A stretch of 64,000 bases of DNA from Histomonas meleagridis (Eukaryota > Parabasalia > Tritrichomonadida > Dientamoebidae), in assembly GCA_020186115.1 (NCBI GenBank), contig WSYJ01000175.1, positions 1 through 64,000 of the forward strand, written 5' to 3'. The notes under the pieces were generated by a model. It was not told the DNA's origin and made no database searches. It saw only the letters and a program-made list of their open reading frames with translations. Shown here one piece after another: positions 30,774-42,000 of the stretch. Position 1 is the stretch's first letter, and each line of letters starts with the position of its first letter. A program made the position numbers and the translations under genes.

Positions 30774-31700
30774 TTAAAAGTCATATAGAAAATACCCATC
30801 GTCATCGAAACCAGTATCTTCATAAGAGTTACTAATTTTATTTTTGAGCTGCGAGGCGATATATGGAACATAATTATCAAACCATGGGTGGTTGAGAGCT
30901 TCTCTAGCTGTTACTCTATTAAAAGGATTTATATCCAACATTTTTAAGATTAAGTCTTTGGCTTCATTCGAAATTGGGGGATTGGATGGAAATGAATCAA
31001 TTTTAATTCCATTGACAATTTGTTGAAACATAACACTTTGATCAAATGGATTAAATGGAACAAAACCTGTTAATATGTAATACATGATAACTCCGGCAGC
31101 CCAAATGTCAACAGAATAAGAGTATGTTTCATTACGAACAATTTCAGGAGCCCAATACAATGGAACTCCGAGTTGTTGTCGAATAGAATTAGATTGGGTT
31201 GCATCAGCAGCTATTGAGAAACCTGTTAATCGAATAAATGGATAATTTCCATAATTTGATATCAAAACATTGTTTAAATTGATATTTCGATGAACTACAC
31301 CTTTCTGGTGAAGAGTATCTATAGCTTGTAGAAGTTGATACATTATTATAGCTGCCGTTTTTTCATCAAAATGTTGGTTAATTCCAACATTTTCAAGAAG
31401 ATTCCCACCTTGCAAATCAGTAATGATCCCCAAATAGGTGGCATCTGTGGATTGAATTATATCAATAAAATCAATTATGTAATCACATTTACCAAACATC
31501 GTTAAAGCATTGTACTCATTGTGGAAAGTTTGTAGGTTGTCTTGGGTATTTTTTATTAGCTTTATGGCAACTTGAGAATTTTCATAGTTAGCTTTGTATA
31601 CAACTGAATATGAATCATTATCTCCTCCAATTTTTTGAACAAATGTGATTTTTTTAATTCCATCTTTATTGAAATAAGTTTTCCGTATGGGGTCTTCCAT
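30774..31700 (-). CDS. Predicted pseudokinase B (tandem paralogue of A)
   Basis: A 308-residue kinase-fold protein beginning MEDPIRKTYF. As in its neighbour, VAIK is present, but the catalytic loop is HRNINLNNVLI and the magnesium motif is TGF, so both catalytic Asp residues are missing. The C-lobe APE and DIWAAG motifs are intact. The N-lobe and the C-terminal tail differ clearly from pseudokinase A, yet 31238-30882 matches 29893-29537 at 356 of 357 bases; the one difference changes Thr to Ile in the MLD(T/I)NP segment. That pattern means recent gene conversion or a recent partial duplication within an older pair. All three minus-strand genes here (deoxyhypusine synthase, B, A) run in the same direction, but spacings of 166 and 394 bp suggest independent promoters. 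Confidence 0.86.
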   Translation of the reverse strand: MEDPIRKTYFNKDGIKKITFVQKIGGDNDSYSVVYKANYENSQVAIKLIKNTQDNLQTFHNEYNALTMFGKCDYIIDFIDIIQSTDATYLGIITDLQGGNLLENVGINQHFDEKTAAIIMYQLLQAIDTLHQKGVVHRNINLNNVLISNYGNYPFIRLTGFSIAADATQSNSIRQQLGVPLYWAPEIVRNETYSYSVDIWAAGVIMYYILTGFVPFNPFDQSVMFQQIVNGIKIDSFPSNPPISNEAKDLILKMLDINPFNRVTAREALNHPWFDNYVPYIASQLKNKISNSYEDTGFDDDGYFLYDF

Positions 31701-31866
31701 TTGTGCAGCAAAAGATGTTTTAAACTTTTTTCAAATTTAAGTGGTCACCCAAAAATTTATCAAAAAATTGTGAATCAAACAAGGGCACCCCTCATAATAA
31801 GGCATTTTTTGTTGGCAAATTCTCTGTTTGTATGAACAAAGGATGTCAGTATAAAGATATTCATTT

Positions 31867-32952
31867 TTATTTTTCACGAATAAATTTATAAAATGTTTGA
31901 GCAACAATAATTGGAAGAACAAGAGTTACCTCTGCGTAAACCTTTACCGGTTTTGCTGTGGTTGCTATTTTACCCCATGAAACAGCTTCATCTGGTCTTG
32001 CTCCAGAATCACTTCCATCGTATTCAGAGCTCGTATTAATATAAACAGAAAAGTCTGCTCCATTTCGGTACAGATTTGCATTCATGATATGATGTTTTAT
32101 AACTCCACCACCAAGGATGATTGTACCTGTTTTCTTTGCCCAAACAGCTTCATCATTCATTGCACGGATGTCTGCTACTATATCAAGTATTAAACCAGGA
32201 TGTTCAAAAGAATGGAAATATAACATATCTCCAATCGATCCATCAGTAAGGGCTGGCGAATAAACATGAATGTCGTTTTTTGCTGCCCAATACCAAACAG
32301 ATTCTTCGTTATTGATTTCAAGTCCAAGACGATGTATCATTTTCGATGGAGTCCATTTGGTGCCTTGTTTTTGTTCTTCAAGCATCTTGTCGAAAATAGG
32401 CATGATCCAGTCTTCGAACTTACAATAATTAGAGTTTGGAACTATAAGATTTCCAGTACGATTTAAACCTCTGCTACGAAGATTGGCACCATCAAGCTCA
32501 AACTGGCCTAAATGAGTCGGCGCAAGGCACTTGATTAAATCTTCTTCAATTCCTCCAGCTGAACAAACAATAACATCAACCATTTTATGCTTAACAATAA
32601 ATTTTACAATTTCTCTTAGACCACAACTGATGATGTTTGATGTCATACCCATAAAAATTTTACATTCTCGTGGTTTTGTTTTGACTTCTGGACAGCCGAT
32701 TCCATATATCTTTTTTTCATCAACTTCTCCTGGTTTAAATTTGAAGTGAAGCATTTCATTAATTTGATCAATCGCAAGACCAAGGTTAGTTGCTTGGAAA
32801 CCAGTATATAGATAAGATTTGAATAAAGCATCAAAATCAATATCTTTATCTGCATCAAATTCATAACCTTTACAAACAGGTGAATTAACAACTTCGCTGT
32901 CCACAAAAACTGATGATGTCGCAATTTCTGGAGCACTTGTCGCCTCGCTCAT
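31867..32952 (-). CDS. DHS: Deoxyhypusine synthase
   Basis: A 361-residue enzyme that transfers the aminobutyl group of spermidine to one lysine of eIF5A, the first step of hypusine formation. Conserved blocks include [10 protein letters not shown]-type sequence near residue 103, [15 protein letters not shown] for the NAD site, [38 protein letters not shown] with the likely active-site Lys286, and [19 protein letters not shown] at the C-terminus. Length matches the family (about 360-370). The ATG at 32952 is preceded directly by TTC, giving TTCATGAG, similar to the TBC gene start. It acts in the cytosol and its product is needed for translation of proline-rich and other stalled sequences. Confidence 0.96.
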   Translation of the reverse strand: MSEATSAPEIATSSVFVDSEVVNSPVCKGYEFDADKDIDFDALFKSYLYTGFQATNLGLAIDQINEMLHFKFKPGEVDEKKIYGIGCPEVKTKPRECKIFMGMTSNIISCGLREIVKFIVKHKMVDVIVCSAGGIEEDLIKCLAPTHLGQFELDGANLRSRGLNRTGNLIVPNSNYCKFEDWIMPIFDKMLEEQKQGTKWTPSKMIHRLGLEINNEESVWYWAAKNDIHVYSPALTDGSIGDMLYFHSFEHPGLILDIVADIRAMNDEAVWAKKTGTIILGGGVIKHHIMNANLYRNGADFSVYINTSSEYDGSDSGARPDEAVSWGKIATTAKPVKVYAEVTLVLPIIVAQTFYKFIREK

Positions 32953-33581
32953 GAATTAAAATTTCGGGATTGGTCGTGGCTATTCAAAGACCGTTAAATA
33001 AATTTGAAATTCACCAAAATTTAATCGTCATCGATAAATTACTCAAAAAAAGCTATAGCTTATTATCGATAATTTTTTTGAATGAATTACAATATAACTT
33101 TTTAATAAATAATTGAAATTAAATTCAAGCTTAATTTTTTTTGAAATTCAAACACATTTACTGGTAGTTCCATGTAAAAAACATTGCAATTAGTTAAAAA
33201 TCACCAACAGCAATTCTATTAAAAAATAAAGTGTTTTATTAAATAATCACCACAAAATTAATGTGTCTCTGTGAAGAGATTTCTGCCCAATATAAAACAC
33301 TATAAAAAAGATGATTTCTTTTTCATCAGTTAATTATGGACTTTAAATAAAAAGAAAATCGTATGTACAATTTCTTTCGTTGACATATAATTTCAATTTT
33401 TTTTTAAAGGAGGAATTTACATTAATTATGTGAAAATATAATAAACCTTATGATTGTTTAAACATTATATTATTTCTTTTTTGAAATTTACAGCAAAAAA
33501 AAAAAAAGAGAAATTTAAATTTTTTTCTTGTTCATATTTTGAGATAGCCGATAGGTTTTCTGTTGGCTTCGGGCCACACAC
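32953..33581. other. Divergent upstream region of DHS and PheRS genes
   Basis: 629 bp, strongly AT-rich. It contains ATCGATAA repeats near 33030-33070 and a run of 13 A at about 33495. No gene or RNA recognised. Confidence 0.4.
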
Positions 33582-35192
33582 ATGATGGTCGAAAACGAAG
33601 TTGAAGACTATATTCTTGCGGCTGTAAAGGATATAGAAGAATGTGATTCACTTGAACTTCTCAAGAAAATTCAAAATGATAAGCCAGGATTAGTTGAAAA
33701 TCACCAACATCTTCATTCATTCTTAGTTTCTCTTGAAAGCAAACAATTAATTAAACTTGTTGGCAAATCGCGAACAGATTATTTTCTTACTGAAGAAGGT
33801 CAACTTTATGCAACTGAAGGTACCCCAGAATATTATTTTGGTAAAATCATTTCTGAAAACCCAGGTCAATCTGTTAAAGATGCAATGAAGCTTGTTGCAC
33901 AGAAGCTTCCATCATGTTATTCAAAGCCAATTCCAACACAAGATGACAAAAACAAGAAAGGCAAAAAAGGATCTGGTCCTGATCCAACAGTAACAGCATT
34001 TGGTAACGCCAAGCAACATGGTTACATTACTGTTGATAAGAGCAAATGTGTTTTACCAGGAAATCTTGAACATGATAAAGTCAAAGAAATGCTTAACATT
34101 TTTGTTAAGGACTCATCTAAAGTTGACAAGAAGTTCACAGATGAAATTATTAATCGTAGAAAGCTTGTTGCTCCAACCACCACAAAATGGTTTGGCATTG
34201 TCAAAGATGTCAAATACAAGCCTTCTATGAGCCTTGTACCAAAGCCTGTTGCCGAACTCACCGAGAAAATGGTTAAAAGCGGTGAATGGAAGGATGTTGA
34301 ATTTGCACCACTTAACTTTGAAGCTATGGGAGCAAAGATTGATTGTGGCCATGAACATCCACTTCTTCGTATTCGATATGAATTCCGTCAAATCTTCCTT
34401 CAAATGGGATTTGAAGAAATGGATACATCACATTGGGTTGAATCATCATTTTGGAACTTTGATACTCTTTTCCAAGGTCAGCAACATCCATGCCGTGATA
34501 TCCAAGACACATTTTTCATATCTGATCCGAAATATGCAAAGAAGATTTCCGACCATGAATATTTTGAACGTGTCAAAAACGTCCACGAGAAAGGTGATGG
34601 AGTTTCTATTGGTCTTCGCTATAAATTTGATGAAGAAGTCCCTCTTACGAACATCATGCGCACACATACGACAGCAGTTTCATCACGTTACCTTAAGAAA
34701 CTTGCTGACGAATATAAGAAAACAGGTGTACTGAAGCCAAGTCGATATTTCTCCATCGATCGAGTATATCGTAACGAGACACTTGACGCAACACATCTTG
34801 CAGAATTCTTCCAAATCGAAGGATTAGTTATTAAAAAAGGCGCTTCACTTGCCGACCTTATGAGTTTGATTAAGGAATTCTTCTCACGAATAGGCCTTAC
34901 AGAGATAGAGTTCAAGCCAGCGTATAACCCATACACTGAACCTTCAATGGAAATCTTCGCTTATCATCCGGGGTTAGGAAAATGGATCGAAGTCGGTAAC
35001 TCAGGAATGTTTAGACCAGAAATGTTGGGGCCAATGGGTATCCCACCTGAGTACACTGTCGCGGCGTGGGGATGCTCATTAGAAAGGCCAACAATGATTG
35101 AGTTCAAGATAGATGAAATTAGAAAGTTGGAGGGCCCTTTGGTTTCATTCGATTTGATCGAAAACGCATCGATCGCACGTTTGACATTCTAA
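33582..35192 (+). CDS. Phenylalanyl-tRNA synthetase alpha subunit, cytosolic type
   Basis: A 536-residue class II synthetase subunit that, with the beta chain, charges tRNA-Phe. The N-terminal 170 residues are helical, tRNA-binding-type sequence with a winged-helix character (TEEGQLYATEGTPEYYF). The catalytic core holds motif 1 (HPLLRIRYEFRQIFLQMGFEEM), motif 2 around MRTHTTAVSSRYLKKL and RVYRNETLDATHLAEFFQIEGL, and motif 3 near AWGCSLERPTMIEFKI with the class-defining Arg. EIFAYHPGLGKWIEVGNSGMFRPEML is the phenylalanine pocket region. The length fits eukaryotic and archaeal PheRS alpha rather than the bacterial or mitochondrial form. Two ATGs lie in tandem at 33582 and 33585; either could start the protein. 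Confidence 0.96.
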   Translation: MMVENEVEDYILAAVKDIEECDSLELLKKIQNDKPGLVENHQHLHSFLVSLESKQLIKLVGKSRTDYFLTEEGQLYATEGTPEYYFGKIISENPGQSVKDAMKLVAQKLPSCYSKPIPTQDDKNKKGKKGSGPDPTVTAFGNAKQHGYITVDKSKCVLPGNLEHDKVKEMLNIFVKDSSKVDKKFTDEIINRRKLVAPTTTKWFGIVKDVKYKPSMSLVPKPVAELTEKMVKSGEWKDVEFAPLNFEAMGAKIDCGHEHPLLRIRYEFRQIFLQMGFEEMDTSHWVESSFWNFDTLFQGQQHPCRDIQDTFFISDPKYAKKISDHEYFERVKNVHEKGDGVSIGLRYKFDEEVPLTNIMRTHTTAVSSRYLKKLADEYKKTGVLKPSRYFSIDRVYRNETLDATHLAEFFQIEGLVIKKGASLADLMSLIKEFFSRIGLTEIEFKPAYNPYTEPSMEIFAYHPGLGKWIEVGNSGMFRPEMLGPMGIPPEYTVAAWGCSLERPTMIEFKIDEIRKLEGPLVSFDLIENASIARLTF

Positions 35193-35468
35193 ACGAACTC
35201 AAATTTATATTTTTGATATTTGTTATTTGTCCATATTAAATGTCTAATTTCGTATGCATTTAATAGTATTTCAGTAACATTTAGGAAGATTAATGTATCC
35301 AATTGATGAGTGTTCACAATACTCATGGCAAACACATACATTTACTAAATCAAATTCATTTATTAATTTAAATATTTTTACTAATTCATTTCCATTTGAA
35401 TATTTATATGACAAAATTATTTATTACATAAACATTAATTATATTTTTAATTGGATCATATTTAATTA

Positions 35469-35620
35469 ACAAGAATACGCTTCGCGTTGTTTGAGTTGCA
35501 AAGCAAACAATAAGATATAATATATATGTTTTTTTGTGTAATATATTTTCAAATAAACTCATTGAGAAATAGATTTAAAATTATAAAAAAGTTAAGAGTA
35601 AAAAAGAAAAATATCGAAAG
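35469..35620. repeat. Dispersed repeat with hairpin, copy 1
   Basis: The block starting ACAAGAATACGCTTCG is repeated with changes at 55207-55320. The head contains TTGTTTG followed by CAAACAA in inverted orientation, so it can fold as a hairpin. Further on both copies share AACTCA(T/A)TGA and AAAAGTTAAGA. Both copies lie about 280-310 bp downstream of a + strand gene stop. The rest of 35193-35849 shows no gene. Confidence 0.55.
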
Positions 35621-35849
35621 TTGGAAAATTTGTTTCTTTTTCATGTAACTTTTGTAAATTATTAATAATATTGGGTTGAATAAAATCAATAACATTACAT
35701 CATTTCTGGTATAACCCAATGATTCGATATCGGTAAAAGTACTTTTAAAATATGCTCAAAATTTTTATTTTATGATAATTTTTAAAATATTTAGATATTC
35801 CTTTTTTTTTTGATTCTAACTACTGAATGCTTAATCATGAATTGATCAA

Positions 35850-36831
35850 TTACTGAAAAATATCTTTAGCATTAATATCAATTCCTTCTTGTTCAAGAAG
35901 TAATTTAACTATCATTGTATGACCTCTTAAAGATGCTAACATAAACGCTGTTTGAAATAATTTAAATAATTTCCAAATATTATTTTGAAATAGCAAATAA
36001 TTAAAATAAATTTTAATTAAAACATATAAATATTTTTAGCATTAATATCAATTCCTTTTTGTTCAAGAAGTAATTTAACTATTTTTATATGACCTCCTAC
36101 AGCTGCACACATAAGTGCTGTATTAAATAATTTGAATAATTTCCAAATATTATTTTGAAATAGCAAATAATTAAAATAAATTTTAATTAAAACAAATAAA
36201 TATTTTTGATATTAATATCAATTCTTTTTTGTTCAATAAGTAATTTAACTATTTCTGTACAACCATTTGCAGATGCATACATAAGTGCTGTTTTAAATAG
36301 TTTAAATAATTTTCATATATTATTTTGAAATATCAAATAAAACAAATAAATTTCTTTATCATTGATATCAATTCCTTTTTGTTCAAGAAGTAATTTAACT
36401 ATTTCTGTACGACCATTTTCAGATGCATATACAAGTGCTGTTTTAAATAACTTAAATAATTTTCAAATATTACTTTGAAATATAAAATTATTAAAATAAA
36501 TTTTAAATAAAACAAATAAATATTTTTAGCATTAATATCAATTCCTTTTTGCTCAAGAAGTAATTTAAAGATTTCTGTACGACCATATTCAGATGCACAA
36601 ATAAGTGCTGTTCTAAATAATTTAAATAATTTCCAAATATTATTTTGAAATATAAAATTATTAAAATAAATTTTAAATAAAATAAATAAATATCTTTAGC
36701 ATTAATATCTATTCCTTCTTGTTCAAGAAGTAATTTAACGATTTCAATATGACCATTTTCAGATGCTAAAATAAGTGCTGTTTTAAAATGTTTAAATAAT
36801 TTTCAAATATTATTTTAAAATATTAATTTTA
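35850..36831 (-). repeat. Six ankyrin modules in a 170-bp tandem array, spacers break the frame
   Basis: On the minus strand, downstream of the DUF3447 gene, six 93-nt ankyrin modules follow at 36689-36781, 36519-36611, 36349-36441, 36199-36291, 36029-36121 and 35859-35951. Each encodes an intact TALxxAS...EIVKLLLEQ.GIDIN unit of 31 residues without a stop. The period is 170 bp, except one of 150 bp. Spacers of 77 nt (57 nt in the short unit) are AT-rich, contain stops and change the frame. Only the last module ends in a tidy stop, at 35850, right after KDIFQ. I see no GT-AG pair that is conserved and restores frame. It is either a decaying tail copied as DNA, or modules joined by a mechanism not visible here. 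Confidence 0.8.
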
Positions 36832-38034
36832 TTAAATAAAAATTAAATTAAATAAATAAATATCTTTACTATTAATATCAATTTCTTTTTGATTTAATAT
36901 ATATTTAACAAGTTCAACATTCCATGATTCAATCGAACATTTTAAAATATTTTTTGGGATTTCATTTTCTTTCAGAAAATATTTGACGAGATATAAATTT
37001 CCAGTTTTTGCTGATTCATTTATAATCGATTCATTAATTTTCATTCCTTTTTTTTCTAAAAATGCAAAAATTTTATAATTATCATATAAAATACATTTTG
37101 TTCCTAATTCTTCCAAACTCCTAATTTCAACAATTTTATTTTCATAAAAATATTTAAAGATATTATTTCGATGAAATTCTATTGCTGTTTCATATGCACC
37201 TTCAAATGATGAATGATTTTGTTCACATAAATGAATGATTTCTTCATTTTCACCTGCAACTGCATATTTACCTGTGTTATTTACATTTGAACCATTCATA
37301 AGTAAATATTTAAAACATTTAACTGATCCAAAAAATGCTGCATAATCAATTAATGAAACATTCCAATGGTTAATAAATGAATGTCTTTCATAAAGTGATG
37401 GTTCAATTGTTTGATTAAAATCAAAATTTGTTTGTGATGATATTTCTTGAAGTTTTTCGATTTCATCATTTCGAATTATTTTTGCAATTTCATTCGGATT
37501 AACACCTTCTTTAATTAATTGCTTATGAAGTTCCCAATCATTCTGAGAAAGTTCTTCACAATTTTCTATGAGTTGTCTTAAATATATATCTTTACGCAAT
37601 GATATAATCTCTTTTTCTGACATGTATTGTGCAAAATATGGAGCTTTTGGGATATTTTTCGATTCAATGAAATTATGTTTAATCATGTTATATAGAATAA
37701 ATCTTGATTCTTGTGTATCTTTTTTGATTAGAAAAGATGTAAGGGCATTAAATATTGATGACTTGCATTTATTTCTTTCTTCTAATGCTTCAATCTCTTT
37801 AATAAAACCCAAAAATGTCTCAATGTCAATTATTTTTATAACAAATAATAAATAAGTTATTTGTGAAACAAGTGTATTAAAAGAAATTGGATAAGTATCA
37901 TCAAATCCTTCAAAAATTTGTTTTGCTTTTTGACAAATATTTTCTTTGTTCAGACCAAAAATTATGTTCATGATAAACATAATTTTTTCATATTCATTTT
38001 GAGAATTTTTATCTGTCTGTTGTTCAGTAATCAT
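36832..38034 (-). CDS. DUF3447/ankyrin-repeat protein
   Basis: A 400-residue protein of the large trichomonad family that joins a helical N-terminus, DUF3447 and ankyrin repeats. Residues 1-170 are helical. The segment WELHKQLIKEGVNPNEIAK leads into KLQEISSQTNFDFNQT and the DUF3447 block (SLIDYAAFFGSVKCFKYLLM, about residue 225). Degenerate ankyrin repeats follow (INESAKTGNLYLVKYFLKEN). The last repeat ends EIDINSKDIYLFNLIFI and then a stop that lies inside the AT-rich spacer. The same spacer then recurs between six further ankyrin modules downstream. The intact relative at 62.6 kb ends in the equivalent spacer. Ankyrin proteins are protein-binding; no specific function can be given. The ATG at 38034 is the first in frame. 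Confidence 0.85.
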   Translation of the reverse strand: MITEQQTDKNSQNEYEKIMFIMNIIFGLNKENICQKAKQIFEGFDDTYPISFNTLVSQITYLLFVIKIIDIETFLGFIKEIEALEERNKCKSSIFNALTSFLIKKDTQESRFILYNMIKHNFIESKNIPKAPYFAQYMSEKEIISLRKDIYLRQLIENCEELSQNDWELHKQLIKEGVNPNEIAKIIRNDEIEKLQEISSQTNFDFNQTIEPSLYERHSFINHWNVSLIDYAAFFGSVKCFKYLLMNGSNVNNTGKYAVAGENEEIIHLCEQNHSSFEGAYETAIEFHRNNIFKYFYENKIVEIRSLEELGTKCILYDNYKIFAFLEKKGMKINESIINESAKTGNLYLVKYFLKENEIPKNILKCSIESWNVELVKYILNQKEIDINSKDIYLFNLIFI

Positions 38035-38432
38035 TTTGTTTTATTGACAACTGTCAGTTGCTTCCCTATTATCGACAGTTTTCTTGATTCAAAATCGAAA
38101 CAGAAATATCTTTGCAAATACTAACTCTAAGCCAATGTACCCAAATTAAAAACACTTTATTCATTATATTATCATTACGTTGAATATTATCAGAGAATGC
38201 TAGGCCAACTCTGTCCTAAATAGAAATATCATTAAAAAGATCTCTTAAATGGCTTGTTGCTTATGTATAACAAAATTAATTTTTAGTTCAATCATTTAAA
38301 AATTAAAAATAGTTAAAAACAAACTTTGTTTTTATTACATAACAAGGTAATTAAGGTAATTAAGGTAATTAAAGAAATATTACTTCTTCATTGCTATCCA
38401 ACGTATAAAATTTTCTATTATTTTGTCAATCG
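38035..38432. other. Gap with a small 9-bp repeat
   Basis: No gene seen. At 38344-38371 the 9-bp unit AAGGTAATT is repeated three times in tandem. The first bases form the upstream region of the DUF3447 gene. Confidence 0.5.
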
Positions 38433-38834
38433 TTATAATCGTGCATGATATTGCATAGACATTGCGCCCGCTTGAGAATTTGAAGCTTTAATATTTCCGG
38501 CGATCTTTTTCTTCTCGACAAATTTGTACTGCTGTTTAAGAAATTAGGGGACAGTTGATGAATAGTAATATGCGTCATTTTGATAAGCATCTGTTATAAC
38601 TGATGACGATGCAAAAACTAATAACTGCAGTTGATATTAAAGTCCATTGATAAAAAGCACTTTCATTAGTTTTTTCTACATCTGAAATTACAACGTGTTC
38701 AGTAACCGTCTTGTCATCATATGAAAGTAAATTCATTTGTCGTTTTTATATTCTATTAGCATTTGTACATTATGTATTGCAACAGAACCTAATAAAGCTG
38801 TAGGCCCATCAAGCGATATAATGTTCGTTCGACT
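38433..38834 (-). pseudogene. Remnant of a membrane-protein gene, three broken frames
   Basis: Three minus-strand pieces look like one decayed C-terminus. The first reads NIISLDGPTALLGSVAIHNV and ends in a stop near 38742. The second, in another frame, holds YDDKTVTEHVVISDVEKTNE followed by a membrane helix, WTLISTAVISFCIVISY. The third ends KASNSQAGAMSMQYHARL before a stop at 38433, resembling a cytosolic tail. Order and spacing fit a type I membrane protein with at least two frame breaks. I do not recognise the family. Confidence 0.45.
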
Positions 38835-39014
38835 TTATAGGATGAGAATGCAAGCCTAAGGAATACAGCTCCCAAACGACCGTTTTTTTTGACGTTTGTT
38901 TTTGAAATTGTTCAACGTTAAAATAATTTCAATACAGTTACTGAATTATTTGAATGATATACAAAAACGTTTAAATATTTAGAAAGGTGATGATTACGTT
39001 TAAAAATAAAGAAA

Positions 39015-42000
39015 ATGTTATTTTATTTCATCTGTCTTATAAAGGCAGAGACATATTGTATTTATGAAAGTGAATCCAGTCTAACAAGTGAATGTTCAAA
39101 TGCGATCAATGTAACTTCTTCAACATTTAATTCTGAAATATATCAAAATCAAACTAATGTTCAGCTAAATTTATTCACACAATTATCAAATGATGTATAT
39201 GCATATGACAATTGCCAATATTTTTCAATAAATTCTATTACAACAAAATACAATGTTAACATTCATTTAAATTCCACACATATGTTTATTAATTTTATTC
39301 TTCAAAATTCAAACGTTATTATTCAAGATGATTCTGGGTTAGGATATTTACGTTTTGATTTTTTTTTGTGTTCATTATCTGATATTAGTTTTCCACAAAA
39401 TCAATCATATAACCTGCGTGCTAAAACAGCTCAGTTATCCCTTGACAATTTTGAACGTTTTCGAACGGTACAAGTCGAAAGTATAAATTTTGGAATAATT
39501 GATCCTTCAAATCTTCAAAATGATAAATCTTATACTTTTTTACCTGGCAACAATCCTCCTGATGTTTCAGCTTATATCCAGAAAAATTCAGAAATAATTT
39601 TTGGAAGTTATAACATTTCATTCAAACAAACATATTCCATCACATTTAACATACAAGAAGGATCTTCATTTACTATTAATATCTTTGGGAATGAATATAT
39701 TCTTTCTTGTATGAATAATATTCAGATAAATGATTTTATTCCGATACAAATTAACCCATGGTCAAACATTCGTCCACGAATAGTATTTAGTGGATTTAAT
39801 TGGCCAATAGGGTGTAGAAAAATATCTGTTGGTAACTTTGCACTTGGTGTTGACTTTGAAATTTCAGGAAGTAATATTCCAATTAATATTGATGCTTATA
39901 ATAATTATATTATAAATGTAAATTTAAACAATGCATCAATTCAAGGTTCGATTAATATGTATGATTCAATTCAAATACAAACCAATTTAGCAGTACCAAT
40001 TAATTTTTCTTTTTATTCATTAGAAAGAGTTTTAAACGGTAATTTTCAGTTAACATATCCAAATTCTATCGGCCTAATCATTGAAAAGCTCACAAATACT
40101 GATTATTTTTCTACACCATTATCAGTTATATCTAAATCAATTGATTCTAATACAATATCAACCAAAAATTCAATTTTAAGTTCAAATGTTAATGTTAATG
40201 TTGATTTAATATTAAATGAAGATTTAACTGTATCAACAATAACTGGAATATTTAATTATAATTCTGGAACAAAAACATTAAATATTAATTCAACAATAGG
40301 AAACGCACCAAATATTTTAGGATATAATTTGCTTATTAATAATAAAATTCCATTATTTTGTAATATTTTCAACATAAATTGTAATGAATGGAATATATTA
40401 GAAAATGGTTTACAATCAAGTAAATATGTAAAACAATGTTTTAATTATATAAATTCTATGGAATGTATTGGCATTAATACCAATACATTTTCTTCTGATT
40501 TTATTCAAGCAATTTGTATATCTTCTCAACAAACAAATTGTCCACAAACACATATAAAATTAACAATTGAAGATATACCATATTTAGAAAATGTTATTGA
40601 TAATAATGTTAATATATTTATAATATCAATTTATGATTCATGTATAGATACACAAATTATACGTTTAGCAAGTTTTCCAACAAATTCTATACTTATAATT
40701 AATGGAAGTGATTCAATTCCAAATATTTATATTGACATTTCAAATAATGCAAATAATTTAAATTATTTTTGTATCAATAAATGTCGTGTAATGTTTACAA
40801 GTGGCTCAATAATTCAATCAACAACATTTCTAATGACTGATTGTGTATTAGTTAATCAACCAAAATCAATTTTAATTAATTCTAATAATGTTATAATAGA
40901 TTATTCAACAATTATATTAATGAATTATACTGGAAATTTCCAAAATTTAGATTTATTTATAAGTAATACTGAAAATGTTATTTCATTTACTTCAACAGAA
41001 ATTTTAATTAATAATATAAATCGATTTAATTCTAATAATATTATTATACATCCATATTCTCAAACACAACTTTATTTAAATTGCTTAGAAAATACTATTA
41101 AAGGAATTACAATAGATTTTCATTCATATAACGTCAACAATTATTTTAGTGTTCATGAACCAATTCCTAATTCAGTAGTTGAATTAATTTTTAATGGAAC
41201 TTGGGACAATATTAATATAAATGGAAATATGAGAATTAATTTTGATATTGTTTCAGGTATAATTAATTATGTACCTATATTAAATATCCCAATTCTTTGT
41301 TATGGAACTAATTTCCAATTTCTTGTTAATTCTACAAATTATCAAATTTCAGATAATATCGAATTATATGGAACACAAACTATAAATTATGGAGATAATG
41401 GTTATATTACATATTCAAATGTTAATATAATATCTAATTCAACATTTACATATTTAACGAATGGATTTCATGCAAATTATTTAACAATTAATCCAAATGT
41501 TTCATTTAATGTAAACAAAGCACAAATTACAAATATTAATATGTCTGAAGGGTCATCATTAACAATAAATAATTTAGAAAATAGTAATTTGGATATTACA
41601 ATGTATTTTGAATTTGATTCATTTCCTTATATTGATATAAATAATATAAATATAAATCGTTTAAATTTAATATATGTTAATAAAATTAATAATTTTACTA
41701 AATATGTCAATAAAAGATATAATTTAATATGTGGAATTAATATTAATTGTTCAACTTTAATAAATAAAATTACATATAATACAGGAAATAATAACATAAA
41801 TAATTTACTTAGAACAGAATGTATAGAACCCGATTATTCATATCGTTCATGTTTAAAAATATATTTAACTGATATTCCAACATTTACATCTAATTCTAGT
41901 TCTAACTCATGGATTATAGTATTAGTTATAAATATTGTAATAATTATAATTATCGTTATTATAATATTAATTTATATCTTTAAAATCAAAAAGAAATCAA

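Noticed and set aside
35850-36831. Ordinary GT-AG introns between ankyrin modules
   Set aside because: The first spacers have AT where the others have GT, and joining GT to the conserved ACAG does not keep the ankyrin frame. Non-canonical removal is left open as a finding.
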